This document shows positions 44,473 through 54,024 of a stretch of DNA of 64,000 nucleotides, piece after piece. Under the pieces are notes generated by a model. The model was not told the DNA's origin and did not search any database. It saw only the letters and a list, made by a program, of their open reading frames with translations. Numbering within the stretch: the stretch's first letter is position 1; the number at the start of each line of letters is the position of its first letter. The translations under genes were made by a program, and so were the position numbers. The stretch covers positions 87,478-151,477 of the forward strand of contig JAUIAY010000006.1 of NCBI GenBank assembly GCA_030425285.1. Reading direction: 5' to 3'. Source of the DNA: Bacteroidia bacterium (GTDB lineage Bacteria; Bacteroidota; Bacteroidia; Flavobacteriales; Flavobacteriaceae).

Positions 44473-44991
44473 ATGAAAACACTTACCAACCGACTGCCTC
44501 TTTATCTAGTATTGTTCATTATGGCTATTGCCTTACAAAGCTGTGAGCAAAAACAAGCCGAAGAAACACCCGTAATTATTGAAGAGGTTGTTATTGAGCC
44601 TGTAAAACCAGAGTATTTTTTATTACGCCCCGAAGTTGAAAAAGCCTATGGCTACTCGCATGCCGTAAAAATTGGAAATGACATTAAAATATCTGGAGCA
44701 GTTAGCATGGACGATGAAGGCAACCCTACCGCCATTGGTGACATAGAACAACAAATGAAGAATTGCTACGCTGATTTAGAAAAGATTTTAAAACACTTTG
44801 GCTGCACATTTGATGATGTGGTAAAAGAAGACATCTTTACAACCGATATGGCACAGATGCTCGAAAAATCAGCCTACCGCGCCGAAATTTACAAAAACGG
44901 TTTCCCTACAGGTTCTTGGCTTGAAGTAAAGGGTTTAGCACTCCCTGAATTTATGGTTGAAATTGAACTGGAAGTACATAAACAGGAATAA
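44473..44991 (+). CDS. RidA-like lipoprotein lacking the catalytic arginine
   Basis: 172 residues. The signal peptide ends in a lipobox (ALQSC), so the protein is envelope-located, unlike cytosolic RidA. The C-terminal 130 residues are a RidA/YjgF fold: YSHAVKIGNDIKISGAVSMD, IEQQMKNCYADLEKILKHFG, VVKEDIFTTDM. The usual PARS motif, whose Arg stabilises the imine substrate, is PTGS here, followed by WLEVKGLALPEFMVEIELEV. Canonical 2-aminoacrylate deaminase activity is therefore doubtful. It follows DUF6090 by 18 nt. Confidence 0.85.
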   Translation: MKTLTNRLPLYLVLFIMAIALQSCEQKQAEETPVIIEEVVIEPVKPEYFLLRPEVEKAYGYSHAVKIGNDIKISGAVSMDDEGNPTAIGDIEQQMKNCYADLEKILKHFGCTFDDVVKEDIFTTDMAQMLEKSAYRAEIYKNGFPTGSWLEVKGLALPEFMVEIELEVHKQE

Positions 44992-45098
44992 CAACAGATA
45001 CATGATATTGTATAGGAGAAAATTCATACCTTTATTTCGGCAACTTGCTTCCAAAAGCAAGTTGTCTTTGTTTAATCCTTATAGATTTGCTTCTGCCT

Positions 45099-46295
45099 AT
45101 GAAGATCCTATTTAAAATTGCTTTAACCTTTACCCTATTTATTACAATCACCAGCTGTCAAACCACCACACCTAATCCCATTCTTGAAAATCAATTTTCC
45201 ACAACTGATGACACCTTGCATATAATTACCAAAACCGTAAAAGGTAGTGGGCTTTTTGAGTTAGGGGCTGGTACTATCATACCATTAGACACATCAGAAA
45301 CCTTTGCAAATCGTGTAGTCTATCCCAAGCAGGTTGCGCAATTAAAACGCTATGCCCTACAAGTAGACTTTCAAGACCCCTCAAGTGATTATGTAGAGAT
45401 TATGAAGGGTGTGCAAAACGACAAAGCCATTGTAATTGTAGATGCCAATAACAACCAGGATTTTACCGATGACTTTATTTGGAGATACAAACCCATAGAC
45501 TGGAGTAAAACTGCCGATTTGATTACCTGTCATTATACCATAAACAACTATGGTGAAAAAGTCAGGGACTCATCGTGGCTACTTATTGGTGATTCGCATG
45601 GAAGTTTTTTATTGGGAAAACGTGAGTATATAACAGCTAACATACAACTGGATCAAAACAAGTATGAGATTGGTATTGTAGACCCGTGGAACCCTTTAAG
45701 CTTTACATATAGTGACCGAACAGAGATGGCTTTGCTATCGCGTCAAGGTATTAAACGCGACTCGCTATCTAAAAGTGACCTGATTAGTCTAGGAGAGGCT
45801 TTACCCCTTAATGGGCAGTATTACCGTTTTGAGCGTATTTCAAAACTGGGCGATTCTGTAACCCTAGTAAAAGACCCGAGCTTCGCTTCTAGAATTGGCA
45901 CCCAGAAAGGTATGATAGCTCCAGATTTTAAAGTCATAACCATGTCTGGAGATACCTTGACCCATGCCAAACTGCAAGATAAACCTATCGTCATTGCCAA
46001 TTCCTGTGGTTGTGGTGGAGACCAAGATTCTACCCAAGCCTATTATGACATGGAAGAGGCTCTTGGAAATTCGATTCATATTCTCCATGTAGATTCCAAT
46101 ATTGAAAATACGGCTGTTGGTATTCACATAGATTCTCAAAACAGCTTCAATAAAGATTTTTATACTATTTATCGGAAAGTTTATTGCTCCAGACTCTGCT
46201 ATGTTATTGGTACAGACAAACGCATTTTAGAGAAGTTTACTATTACTGATTGGAAATCTATTTTGCCAAAAATACAGCAGGCTAAAACCAATTAA
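45099..46295 (+). CDS. lipoprotein with C-terminal thioredoxin-like (redoxin) domain
   Basis: About 398 residues. The frame opens at 45045, but the ATG at 45099 gives a lipoprotein signal (LFITITSC). Residues about 20-270 are of unknown fold. The C-terminal part reads as a redoxin/TlpA-like domain: GMIAPDFKVITMSGDTLTH, DKPIVIANSCGCGGD, then HILHVDSNIEN and CYVIGTDKRILEKF. The active-site position holds CGC, not CxxC, so it is not a standard disulfide reductase. It could be a metal or heme-maturation factor; unproven. Confidence 0.72.
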   Translation: MKILFKIALTFTLFITITSCQTTTPNPILENQFSTTDDTLHIITKTVKGSGLFELGAGTIIPLDTSETFANRVVYPKQVAQLKRYALQVDFQDPSSDYVEIMKGVQNDKAIVIVDANNNQDFTDDFIWRYKPIDWSKTADLITCHYTINNYGEKVRDSSWLLIGDSHGSFLLGKREYITANIQLDQNKYEIGIVDPWNPLSFTYSDRTEMALLSRQGIKRDSLSKSDLISLGEALPLNGQYYRFERISKLGDSVTLVKDPSFASRIGTQKGMIAPDFKVITMSGDTLTHAKLQDKPIVIANSCGCGGDQDSTQAYYDMEEALGNSIHILHVDSNIENTAVGIHIDSQNSFNKDFYTIYRKVYCSRLCYVIGTDKRILEKFTITDWKSILPKIQQAKTN

Positions 46296-46365
46296 TCCTT
46301 AAACTTTTAATCAAAAAATACCTTCCGTAGTGGCTAGTAAAATGACTACAAATAAATAATACTAT

Positions 46366-46962
46366 TTAATCTTGTTTGGGTTTGTATATTATGATTATCT
46401 GAACCAGAATGGCCAAGATTATCAAAATATAGATTTCAAGTTGGGTAAATAACTCAACCGTATTAATGGCTTTCTTACTGATGTCTGTTTGCCTTCCGCC
46501 TTCATTTAATTGAATTTTTGTTAATCTGTAAAGGTTTTCTTTGAGGTCAGCAATCTTATTATTTAAAGCCTGTCGCTGTGCAAATTGAGTAAGCACAACA
46601 TAAGATTCAAGACCTATTAAAGATTCCATGTTGTCTTTGAACGACTGAAACAACTGCGCTTCTTCTGTTGTTAATTTGGTTTGTTCAAATTTTGCAATCA
46701 GCCCTTGTATTTCTGTGTTAGCTTGAACGCTCCTATCATTAAAGTATGTAGAGTCTGAAGTAATAACAGCTATTTCCTTTTCTTGAATGTGCCTGGACAA
46801 TTCAAAAATAATATCATTAACCACCAGCCTATCTTCATAAATAGTAACAACAGAATCCTTTACACGTAAAAAATTGTTTCTATCTATTAGGTTTGTGGCA
46901 ATAACTAAAAGAAAAATCATTAGGATTCCCAGAACCCACTTCACTTTGTTGAAGAATGTCAT
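46366..46962 (-). CDS. membrane protein with MCP-type four-helix sensor domain
   Basis: 198 residues: a membrane helix near residues 8-26, a helical periplasmic domain (RVKDSVVTIYEDRLVVNDIIFELSRH ...) of the 4HB_MCP type, and a second membrane helix (LEIYILIILAILVQIIIIY) near the C-terminus with only a few residues after it. It looks like the sensory half of a chemoreceptor without signalling domain. Partner and ligand are unknown. Confidence 0.72.
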   Translation of the reverse strand: MTFFNKVKWVLGILMIFLLVIATNLIDRNNFLRVKDSVVTIYEDRLVVNDIIFELSRHIQEKEIAVITSDSTYFNDRSVQANTEIQGLIAKFEQTKLTTEEAQLFQSFKDNMESLIGLESYVVLTQFAQRQALNNKIADLKENLYRLTKIQLNEGGRQTDISKKAINTVELFTQLEIYILIILAILVQIIIIYKPKQD

Positions 46963-47051
46963 AACTACGCTTTGTTGAATATTAGCTTAAAAATACAAAA
47001 ACGCACGACAGTAACATACAAAGATGCCAGCCTTTAACTAACTATATTTCC

Positions 47052-49295
47052 TTAAAAACGGTAACTAACCACCCCTTTAATAAAAAACGGTGTGCCTGGC
47101 GTAAAATGTATTTCCTCAACGGGATCTATTTCATTTTGCAATCGGGACTCCGTGGCAAACTGGGTTTCGTTCCACTCGGTATCAAACAGGTTTTCTATAA
47201 CCACGCCTAAATTGACGTTTTTGGTCAGAGCATAATTCATGTTTACATCGGTTACAAAATAGCCTTCGGCTATAATGGAGTTGTCTTCATTGGCTGGCCT
47301 GTCATCAATATAGCGATAGCGTATACCAGCTGAAAAACCTTTTAGGTCATTAATGGCCAAACCACCTGTTAGGGTAAAGTCTGGTGCCAGTGGAATATAA
47401 TCAGCTCCTGTTGGTTCATCCACACTTCGGGCGTGTGTCAAGGTCGCATCGGTATCAAAATACAGCCAGTCGGTAAACTGATAACGCACACCCAAATCCA
47501 AACCATAGCGCTCCGATTTGCCACTAGGCTCCACAATACCAGCATCGCCCACATATACAAATTCCTGTTCTAAAAACAAATACCAAGCTGTGGCATTAAA
47601 AACCATCTTATTGAAAGGTTTCCATATCGCGCCTAAATCGGTTCCGTAGGCTCTTGGTAAGATATCGGTACCGTTTTGTTGTACCACTACCCTAGCATCA
47701 TTAGAATGGAAGCCAATTCCCGATTTTAAAAACCATTGTAAGTTTTGATTCTGATTAAAGAATAGGTTCAGTTTCGGGCTAAAGATTGTTTTGGTCTCCG
47801 ATTGTGTTTCGTAATCGGTTATCAAGGCGTCATTGTACATAAATTTGAAATGGTCCAAACGCAAGGCAGGTGCCACGACAAACTTCCCGAACTCAAAATC
47901 TACATTTACAAAACCATAGAGATTGGTTTCATTCACATCACCCAATGCTAAATACTCCAGAGTCTCATTACGGTTACGGGTGTGGGATAGTTCTACATCG
48001 TTTACCATGTCATAGCGTAAACCAAAACCAGATGATATTTTAGTATCTACTACTCCCAACTGGGTATCTTTTATAAACTGGGTATTGAAACCAAAGATAT
48101 CACGGGCTTCATGCTGCTTAATCTGATCGCCATTAATAGGGTCTTCCAGAAAGAAGGTGAAATTGGAATACAGTTCAAAGTTATATTTGGAATAGAATAT
48201 ATTGGATTTGAATTGTAAATCGTCTTTCAATAAGGCGTTATAACTCACGTTCACATTACTTCTGGAGGTATTGCCGCCTTCGGTATCATCAATGGCTCCA
48301 AAACGCGAAATGAGGCCACTATCTACAGCTCGCTGTGGTATTTGGCCCGAGGCATCCCATCGACTGGTGAAATGCGACACATTAATCGATAGTTTGTCAT
48401 TCCCTTTCAAATAGGTTGTGTATTTACCAAACAAATTCAAACGGTTAAAGTTCTGCGGTGAGTCAAATGGTCCATCAAACTCAATATACTCCACAGCCAC
48501 ATAGGCATTGGAACTCTTGTTGTTTTTCATCAAATCAAACAGTCCCAATGTTCTTAAGGAATTAAATTGACCATATCCCACACTTATTTCGCTAGTTTCT
48601 AATTTATCCTTGGTACTGAAATCTACAAAACCTGCCGTGGTAAAATCACCCTTATCAGCATAGTAAGGACCTTTTCCAAAGTTAATGGTATTGATGGTTT
48701 CGGGAATTAAAAAGTGTAAATCGCTATAACCCTGTCCGTGCGCATGTGATACCATGTTGACAGGCATACCATCAACCGCTAAACTCACATCGGTACCATG
48801 GTCAATATCAAAGCCTCGCAAGAAAATCTGTTCGGCCTTACCGCCTCCAGCATGCTGACCAATAATAAGCCCTGGTACTTTTCGTAAAATCTCCTGTGAA
48901 GAGTTCACGGGATTGGTTTCCAAGTCTATTCTAGCTACACTATTTAAGGGATTTATCTGCTCGGTAATAACCAATTCGTTCAACAAAATGGTTTTGGGTT
49001 GTAAACCAACTTCCAAACCATCCTCAAAATACTGTTGATTAACAATAAGCTCTTGCTTTTCATAGCCTAGCAATCCCAAGTTTAGCGTGTCACCAACTTG
49101 ATTATTTTCCAAAATAAAAGACCCGTTGGACAACGAATGTGCGTGACTCGTTGACGTGGCATTGTAGATATAAACATGCTCCAATGGCTGACCTGATTCG
49201 TCATACACAACACCTTTGATGGTCTGTTGAGACCAAACCGTATGGCATAGAAAAAATAATAATAGGCATTGGAAAAGATTCTTTTTTGAAATCAT
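47052..49295 (-). CDS. TonB-dependent receptor with CarboxypepD_reg-like domain
   Basis: 747 residues. Signal peptide (to VWSQ), a CarboxypepD_reg-like domain (about 22-100: TIKGVVYDESGQPLEHVYIYN), a plug domain with LRKVPGLIIGQ and GIDHGTDV-like DIDHGTDVSLAVDGMPVN, then a 22-strand barrel ending in FFIKGVVSYRF with terminal Phe. No SusD partner is nearby. It is the last gene of a run DUF4331, DUF4331-like, TPR lipoprotein, TBDR. His-rich plug loops (VSHAHGQGY) suggest metal or small-molecule uptake; the substrate is inference. Confidence 0.92.
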   Translation of the reverse strand: MISKKNLFQCLLLFFLCHTVWSQQTIKGVVYDESGQPLEHVYIYNATSTSHAHSLSNGSFILENNQVGDTLNLGLLGYEKQELIVNQQYFEDGLEVGLQPKTILLNELVITEQINPLNSVARIDLETNPVNSSQEILRKVPGLIIGQHAGGGKAEQIFLRGFDIDHGTDVSLAVDGMPVNMVSHAHGQGYSDLHFLIPETINTINFGKGPYYADKGDFTTAGFVDFSTKDKLETSEISVGYGQFNSLRTLGLFDLMKNNKSSNAYVAVEYIEFDGPFDSPQNFNRLNLFGKYTTYLKGNDKLSINVSHFTSRWDASGQIPQRAVDSGLISRFGAIDDTEGGNTSRSNVNVSYNALLKDDLQFKSNIFYSKYNFELYSNFTFFLEDPINGDQIKQHEARDIFGFNTQFIKDTQLGVVDTKISSGFGLRYDMVNDVELSHTRNRNETLEYLALGDVNETNLYGFVNVDFEFGKFVVAPALRLDHFKFMYNDALITDYETQSETKTIFSPKLNLFFNQNQNLQWFLKSGIGFHSNDARVVVQQNGTDILPRAYGTDLGAIWKPFNKMVFNATAWYLFLEQEFVYVGDAGIVEPSGKSERYGLDLGVRYQFTDWLYFDTDATLTHARSVDEPTGADYIPLAPDFTLTGGLAINDLKGFSAGIRYRYIDDRPANEDNSIIAEGYFVTDVNMNYALTKNVNLGVVIENLFDTEWNETQFATESRLQNEIDPVEEIHFTPGTPFFIKGVVSYRF

Positions 49296-49313
49296 GGATA
49301 GGTTTTAGGTTGA

Positions 49314-50612
49314 TTAAATGTTTTTAATGTCTCGCTCCAACAAAGGTCCCAACTCATAAATACTGGATTCCAATTCAGGTTTCAATTCCTTGGCTTTGTC
49401 TTCTAGACCGTTTGCTTTATAAATTACCGCTAAATGGTACATAGCAAGCGGTTCAAAAGTATAACCTAACACAAAATCCTCCATAATGGTTAACGCCTTT
49501 TTAACATTTCCCATTTTGTAGTGTGCCCAAGCCAATAAGTCATAGGATTGTGGTGTGGGTCGGTTTTTAACCTCCTGTTTTGCCAGCTTTAAAGCTGTAT
49601 TTACAGATGCGTCCTGTTCCACATACAGCTCAACGTTATAGGCATTGTACATGGTGCCATATTGCTCGTTGGAAACCAAAGTCCAGTAATCATTGATATT
49701 GGCTTGAGAATTCTCCTTTTGATTTAAATAATCTTGAATATCCGCCTTAAACAAATACAAATCTGGAACTTGATAGTTGTCCGTGATGGCATTCAAAATG
49801 CGTAAGGCCTCTTCAGGGTTTCTTTCATACGAAAAGACAATCCAAGCAATACCTTTTTTGGCATAGGCATCATGGGGATTCAGTTCCAAAGCTTTCAAAT
49901 AATAATCATAGGATTTTTGAATATTCCCAGCATGACCGTAAAAATCAGCCAGATTGGTATAGGCCCATTGTTTGGTATCGCTGATGTTTGAGGACTCTGC
50001 AATGGCTGTAGCTTTTTCCATATACTTAATGGCAGCGTCTAAATTACCTTCGTGGTCGCTCCATTTAGACAACCTGATTAAATAATCGAAATCACTCAAG
50101 TCCTTTATCCTGTCTAAATAGTCTTTAGTGGCCACTACATTACCCAGTTCCAATTGCACGTCAAACAACATCTTATTAGTCGCTTGTATATTTTCGCCGT
50201 TGGAAGCTGCCTTTTCCAACAAGGTCAATGCTTCATTGAATCGGTGTTGTGAAATATAGTTTCTGGCCAGTGTTCTCAAATAACCTGCGTGGTTGTAGTT
50301 GGTTCGCTTGTTTGCTTCAATCAAATGAGATTCAGCCTTGATTAAATGGGCAATCTCTCCTGTCTGATTGAATAATTGAGAATGACACGCTGCCAATTTA
50401 GCAAGGTATGGAAACTGACTCGGTTCTTTTTCTAGCTTTTTTTCCCAAAATAGCAGATCTTTTTTTGCTATTTGCAGCGCATCATTCTCGACTAATTCAA
50501 GGTATGTATTGTAAGTACTGGCATCTGTTACTTGTTCTTCTTGCTTGTTACAGCTACTAAAACAAAGCAAACAGATAAGCACACCTAGTTTATATAAATT
50601 TGTAGTTTTCAT
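49314..50612 (-). CDS. TPR lipoprotein of the receptor operon
   Basis: 432 residues. The signal peptide has a lipobox (CFSSC, Cys21). Repeated helix-turn-helix units follow, for example FNEALTLLEKAASNGEN, GNLDAAIKYMEKATAIAES, GNIQKSYDYYLKALELNPHD and GNVKKALTIMEDF, predicting about eight TPRs. It lies 18 nt upstream of the TBDR gene. It is probably an envelope scaffold for the neighbouring proteins; the specific role is unknown. Confidence 0.88.
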   Translation of the reverse strand: MKTTNLYKLGVLICLLCFSSCNKQEEQVTDASTYNTYLELVENDALQIAKKDLLFWEKKLEKEPSQFPYLAKLAACHSQLFNQTGEIAHLIKAESHLIEANKRTNYNHAGYLRTLARNYISQHRFNEALTLLEKAASNGENIQATNKMLFDVQLELGNVVATKDYLDRIKDLSDFDYLIRLSKWSDHEGNLDAAIKYMEKATAIAESSNISDTKQWAYTNLADFYGHAGNIQKSYDYYLKALELNPHDAYAKKGIAWIVFSYERNPEEALRILNAITDNYQVPDLYLFKADIQDYLNQKENSQANINDYWTLVSNEQYGTMYNAYNVELYVEQDASVNTALKLAKQEVKNRPTPQSYDLLAWAHYKMGNVKKALTIMEDFVLGYTFEPLAMYHLAVIYKANGLEDKAKELKPELESSIYELGPLLERDIKNI

Positions 50613-50674
50613 AATTTAGTGGTTTTATTAAAAAAATCAGAGCATGCAGGACGCATGCCCTGACTGTAAATTCC

Positions 50675-51253
50675 TTACCAAGGGGCTGCCAGGTAAGGAA
50701 ACGAGGTTAAGAACGGTTTATCGTTTGCATCCACATTATCATTTGATAATGTTGGATTTTCGCTAAAGTCTTCACCTCCAAAAATCAGTAGGAGTTCTAC
50801 TGTAATAACATCATCTGCCAGTGCTCTACCGGTTAACACATTGGTGCCATCGTAAAAAGTAGTGGTTCCATCCAATGATAGATTCAGTACATCCGTAGCC
50901 AAAAGGGTTGTAAAAGCTGCTGAATCTTGTCCCAAAGCGTTCATATCACCTGGATTGGCAAACGCAGGACTCAAAGCTTCCAAATTGGTTTGAAACATGG
51001 TTTGAAACCCAGAACTCTGCTGTGATGGTATGGTGGTGTTAAACATATTCTTACTGTCGCTGGACACAAATACCGTATTCACGGCTGGGCGTCCCATTTG
51101 GTCTTGCTGTGCATAGACTCCCGAAAAATCAGGTCCATTACCACCACCTCCACCATTGTTGGGTGGTGTATAATCATCGTCATTGGAGCAGCTAAAACTC
51201 AACGCTGCTATGGCGCATGTCATTAATAAATATTTTATATTAATCGTTTTCAT
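50675..51253 (-). CDS. DUF4331-like lipoprotein (C-terminal half type)
   Basis: 192 residues. Lipobox SFSC, then a Gly/Asn-rich linker. The motif MGRPAVNTVFVSSDSKNMFN is that found in the second half of DUF4331 proteins; GRALADDVITVELLLIFG and FLTSFPYLAAPW follow as in the C-terminus of that family. The neighbouring upstream gene supplies the first half. Each gene has its own signal sequence, so the split is not a frameshift. Confidence 0.8.
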   Translation of the reverse strand: MKTINIKYLLMTCAIAALSFSCSNDDDYTPPNNGGGGGNGPDFSGVYAQQDQMGRPAVNTVFVSSDSKNMFNTTIPSQQSSGFQTMFQTNLEALSPAFANPGDMNALGQDSAAFTTLLATDVLNLSLDGTTTFYDGTNVLTGRALADDVITVELLLIFGGEDFSENPTLSNDNVDANDKPFLTSFPYLAAPW

Positions 51254-51274
51254 AATGTATTGTCTTATTGATTA

Positions 51275-51922
51275 TTATTGTTTTCTCTTTGATTCTACCC
51301 AGGTATTCACAGTTCCTGAACCTCCTACCATAGTTTTAGGCACTTCAACAACTATAGACAGTACGTTTGTACCTGCAAAGGTGTCACTACCAGGATTATT
51401 GAATCCTGTGGCGTTGCCTGCTATAATATCACTGTATTGTGCGAAGTCCATAAAAAACGGATCATCACGTGGGCCTGCAAAAAACTTCATACCGGCATTT
51501 TCACTCATAGTGGGTGCTGTTCTGGTAGAAATGTCGACACTGGACTGTGTAGCCGATGTTAAAACAGTACTGTTCAATCCTGTGTTGCCTGGTGTGGCAG
51601 GTCCAAAAAAGTACATTTTTCCATCTCTTGGTATCGCTTGAATGACCATATCTTCCACATTATCCTGATCGGTATCGATGTTGAATTCAATCAGTACATT
51701 TTCATCAAATGCTGCGGCATCTGTAGATCCAGGTGCCAACAAGCCTTGTAAGTTGGCCACGAATACCACATTATCGGTATCTTCAGCCTGAAAGGCGTAA
51801 AAATCGGTGATATCGCTTGTACCACCTGATACGGCAGGCGCATCAATGTGATCGGCTGCTACTAATAGGAAACCGGCTATGGCAATAATTCCGATTCCTA
51901 CATAAATTTTCATGTTTTTCAT
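51275..51922 (-). CDS. DUF4331 family protein (N-terminal half type)
   Basis: 215 residues with an N-terminal signal/anchor (IYVGIGIIAIAGFLLVAA). ADHIDAPAVSGGTSDITDFY and FQAEDTDNVVFVANLQG are the hallmark start of DUF4331. It ends in FAGTNVLSIVVEVPKTMVGG, about where full-length members continue. It heads the four-gene operon with TPR and TonB receptor genes. The function is unknown; His/Asp in the first motif could bind a metal. Confidence 0.85.
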   Translation of the reverse strand: MKNMKIYVGIGIIAIAGFLLVAADHIDAPAVSGGTSDITDFYAFQAEDTDNVVFVANLQGLLAPGSTDAAAFDENVLIEFNIDTDQDNVEDMVIQAIPRDGKMYFFGPATPGNTGLNSTVLTSATQSSVDISTRTAPTMSENAGMKFFAGPRDDPFFMDFAQYSDIIAGNATGFNNPGSDTFAGTNVLSIVVEVPKTMVGGSGTVNTWVESKRKQ

Positions 51923-52066
51923 AATTTTGAGGTTTTAGTTATTTATTCTTGACTCTCACACATACCTACGGAAAAACATTAAAGGCGGTTTTATAAAATT
52001 TCTGTTAATCCAAAAAACAAGTCCGTTTTTCGATTAAAAAAGTATCTTTACCATAAAATTGATAGC

Positions 52067-53239
52067 ATGAATCCATCTGCCAACGGCTGGATAAAAAAAC
52101 TACTCAAAAGTGAGTCTCTTACCCAACGATTAAAAGGTTATGACGTTCTGACCTTTTATAAAAACCTACGGTCTTCTGGGTTTATTTATGGTAGTAATGT
52201 GCTGGTTGTTGACGGTCTTATAGAAAACAACGATTTTACCAATGAAGAAATCTGTAAGGTCAATTTCCTAACCGCTTTTTATTATACGCATACCACATCA
52301 AAAAGTGAAGTTACTTTTGTTGATAGTGTTATTGATTTCTACACCCGAATAAATGCTCACAAGACATCATTTTTTTCGGAATTGTTAGGAGAGAAAAAGT
52401 CTCATGGTCTTTTGGAAAAAATCATCCATAAGCGCATTCAAATAGATGACAACATCATTGACAAAAGCTTTAACTACTTTATCACCAATGCGCTTTTATA
52501 TATTGATATATTGGCCTATCAAGTGTTTTTAAAAACCAATACCATTTCGGAATCCTATATCCAGAATTTGGAAGCCTCCATTGAAGCCTTTGTGATTAAA
52601 GCTTTGAATGCGAAGATTTCAAAAAGCGATTATGACAAAAGCCTTATTGATTTGTTTGAGCAATCGTTGCGCTATCAGAACACTCATAAACTGACATACG
52701 AGGAAGCGCTTAAAAACATTAAGACATCGGAAGAAGCCTATTATATGGTTGATATTTCCTGTATGGCCACTTGGGGCGATTCGGTGATTGACAAGAAGGA
52801 AAAAAAGTTTCTGAATCAATTGGGAACCGATTTACATTTGGATTCAGTACTTATTGATTCGGCTATGGAGGCCATTACTGTTTTTTACGAAACCCACAAG
52901 GACAAAATAGCCTTGTTAAGTTCTAAGAACATTGTCAAGACCTTTTATGACAATTCCAGTAAAATGGTGCATAAGTTGATTTCCAGAAATAGCAAACGCT
53001 TGTTGAATGAACTTCGTGAGAGTAAGGAACTAATGAAACTATTGACACAGTCTACTGTTCGAGATTTAAGTGAGGAAGAACAAAAACGCGTCAATGATCA
53101 GTTATTGGACATCTTTAAATCCATACCGAGTCTGGCAATTTTTATGTTGCCTGGCGGCGCTTTGTTACTGCCGTTGGTGATTAAGTTTATTCCGAAATTG
53201 TTACCTTCGGCTTTTGATGATAATCGTATTGAAGAATAG
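52067..53239 (+). CDS. LETM1-related protein
   Basis: 390 residues, mostly helical, with no signal peptide. The C-terminal segment DLSEEEQKRVNDQLLDIFKS and IPSLAIFMLPGGALLLPLVI, then KFIPKLLPSAF, is the LETM1-like hallmark seen in Flavobacteriia proteins annotated LETM1-related biofilm-associated. The middle part (YMVDISCMATWGDSVIDKKEKKFLNQL) resembles TerB-type helical domains. It is monocistronic and convergent with the LytTR gene. The function is not established. Confidence 0.78.
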   Translation: MNPSANGWIKKLLKSESLTQRLKGYDVLTFYKNLRSSGFIYGSNVLVVDGLIENNDFTNEEICKVNFLTAFYYTHTTSKSEVTFVDSVIDFYTRINAHKTSFFSELLGEKKSHGLLEKIIHKRIQIDDNIIDKSFNYFITNALLYIDILAYQVFLKTNTISESYIQNLEASIEAFVIKALNAKISKSDYDKSLIDLFEQSLRYQNTHKLTYEEALKNIKTSEEAYYMVDISCMATWGDSVIDKKEKKFLNQLGTDLHLDSVLIDSAMEAITVFYETHKDKIALLSSKNIVKTFYDNSSKMVHKLISRNSKRLLNELRESKELMKLLTQSTVRDLSEEEQKRVNDQLLDIFKSIPSLAIFMLPGGALLLPLVIKFIPKLLPSAFDDNRIEE

Positions 53240-53241
53240 CG

Positions 53242-53997
53242 TTATTCCAACCAATTCTTAAAATCCCTAACCCGTTCCCTAGCGACAATAACCTCTTGCT
53301 CGTTGTAACTCTGTAGCTTAATCTGTAAACGCGAATTCGTATAACTCACCATATCCTTAATGGCATGGATGTTCACAAAAAACTTTCGGCTGATTCTAAA
53401 AAAGGTCTGTGGTTCCAGTTCGTCCTCCAATTGATCCAATGTGGTATCCAACAAGTAGTTTCTACCATCGGTTGTATGCAAGTAAGTGCCTTTGTTCTCA
53501 CTGTAGAAACATTCAATTTCATCAATATTTATCAGCTTCAAATGCTGCCCAACCTTTACAGAAAAGCGTTTTTTGTATTCGCGCTCCAGCGGATTGACCA
53601 AGAGTTTTTTGATATCGTCAAAGTCCAATGTTACTTGTTGTCTTTTTGGATGGTTCTCCTTATATTTTTTGATGGCTTTTTCCAGCTCCATTTCGTCAAT
53701 GGGCTTTAACAAATAATCAATACTATTTAGTTTGAAAGCCTGCAAGGCATACTCATCATAAGCGGTGGTGAAGATAATAGCTGATTTTACATCGACCGCT
53801 TCGAATATCTCAAACGAGAGACCATCACTCAATTGAATATCCAAAAAAATTACATCAGGATGGCCATGATTCTGAAACCATTCTATCGATTCTTCTACTG
53901 AGTGCAACATGGTTTCTGCTTGTACACCCAACTTGTCCAACATGCGCTGTAAACGCCTTGCTGATGGTTTTTCGTCTTCTATGATTATGACATTCAT
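53242..53997 (-). CDS. LytTR family response regulator
   Basis: 251 residues. The receiver domain (1-120) has acidic pocket IIEDE, phosphoacceptor in DVIFLDIQLSDG, FTTAYDEYALQAF and Lys in YLLKPI. The LytTR DNA-binding domain (about 145-250) has FSVKVGQHLKLINIDEIECF, NKGTYLHTTDGRNYLL and FFRISRKFFVNIHAIKDMVS. It is the last gene of the operon with the LytS-type kinase and two 2TM proteins, and is the cognate regulator. Confidence 0.95.
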   Translation of the reverse strand: MNVIIIEDEKPSARRLQRMLDKLGVQAETMLHSVEESIEWFQNHGHPDVIFLDIQLSDGLSFEIFEAVDVKSAIIFTTAYDEYALQAFKLNSIDYLLKPIDEMELEKAIKKYKENHPKRQQVTLDFDDIKKLLVNPLEREYKKRFSVKVGQHLKLINIDEIECFYSENKGTYLHTTDGRNYLLDTTLDQLEDELEPQTFFRISRKFFVNIHAIKDMVSYTNSRLQIKLQSYNEQEVIVARERVRDFKNWLE

Positions 53998-54024
53998 GTT
54001 CTTCTAACTATAACTGATTACTAT

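Noticed and set aside
50675..51922. DUF4331 gene broken by a frameshift
   Set aside because: Both parts have their own start codon and export signal with a normal 21-bp spacer, so two separate genes are more likely.
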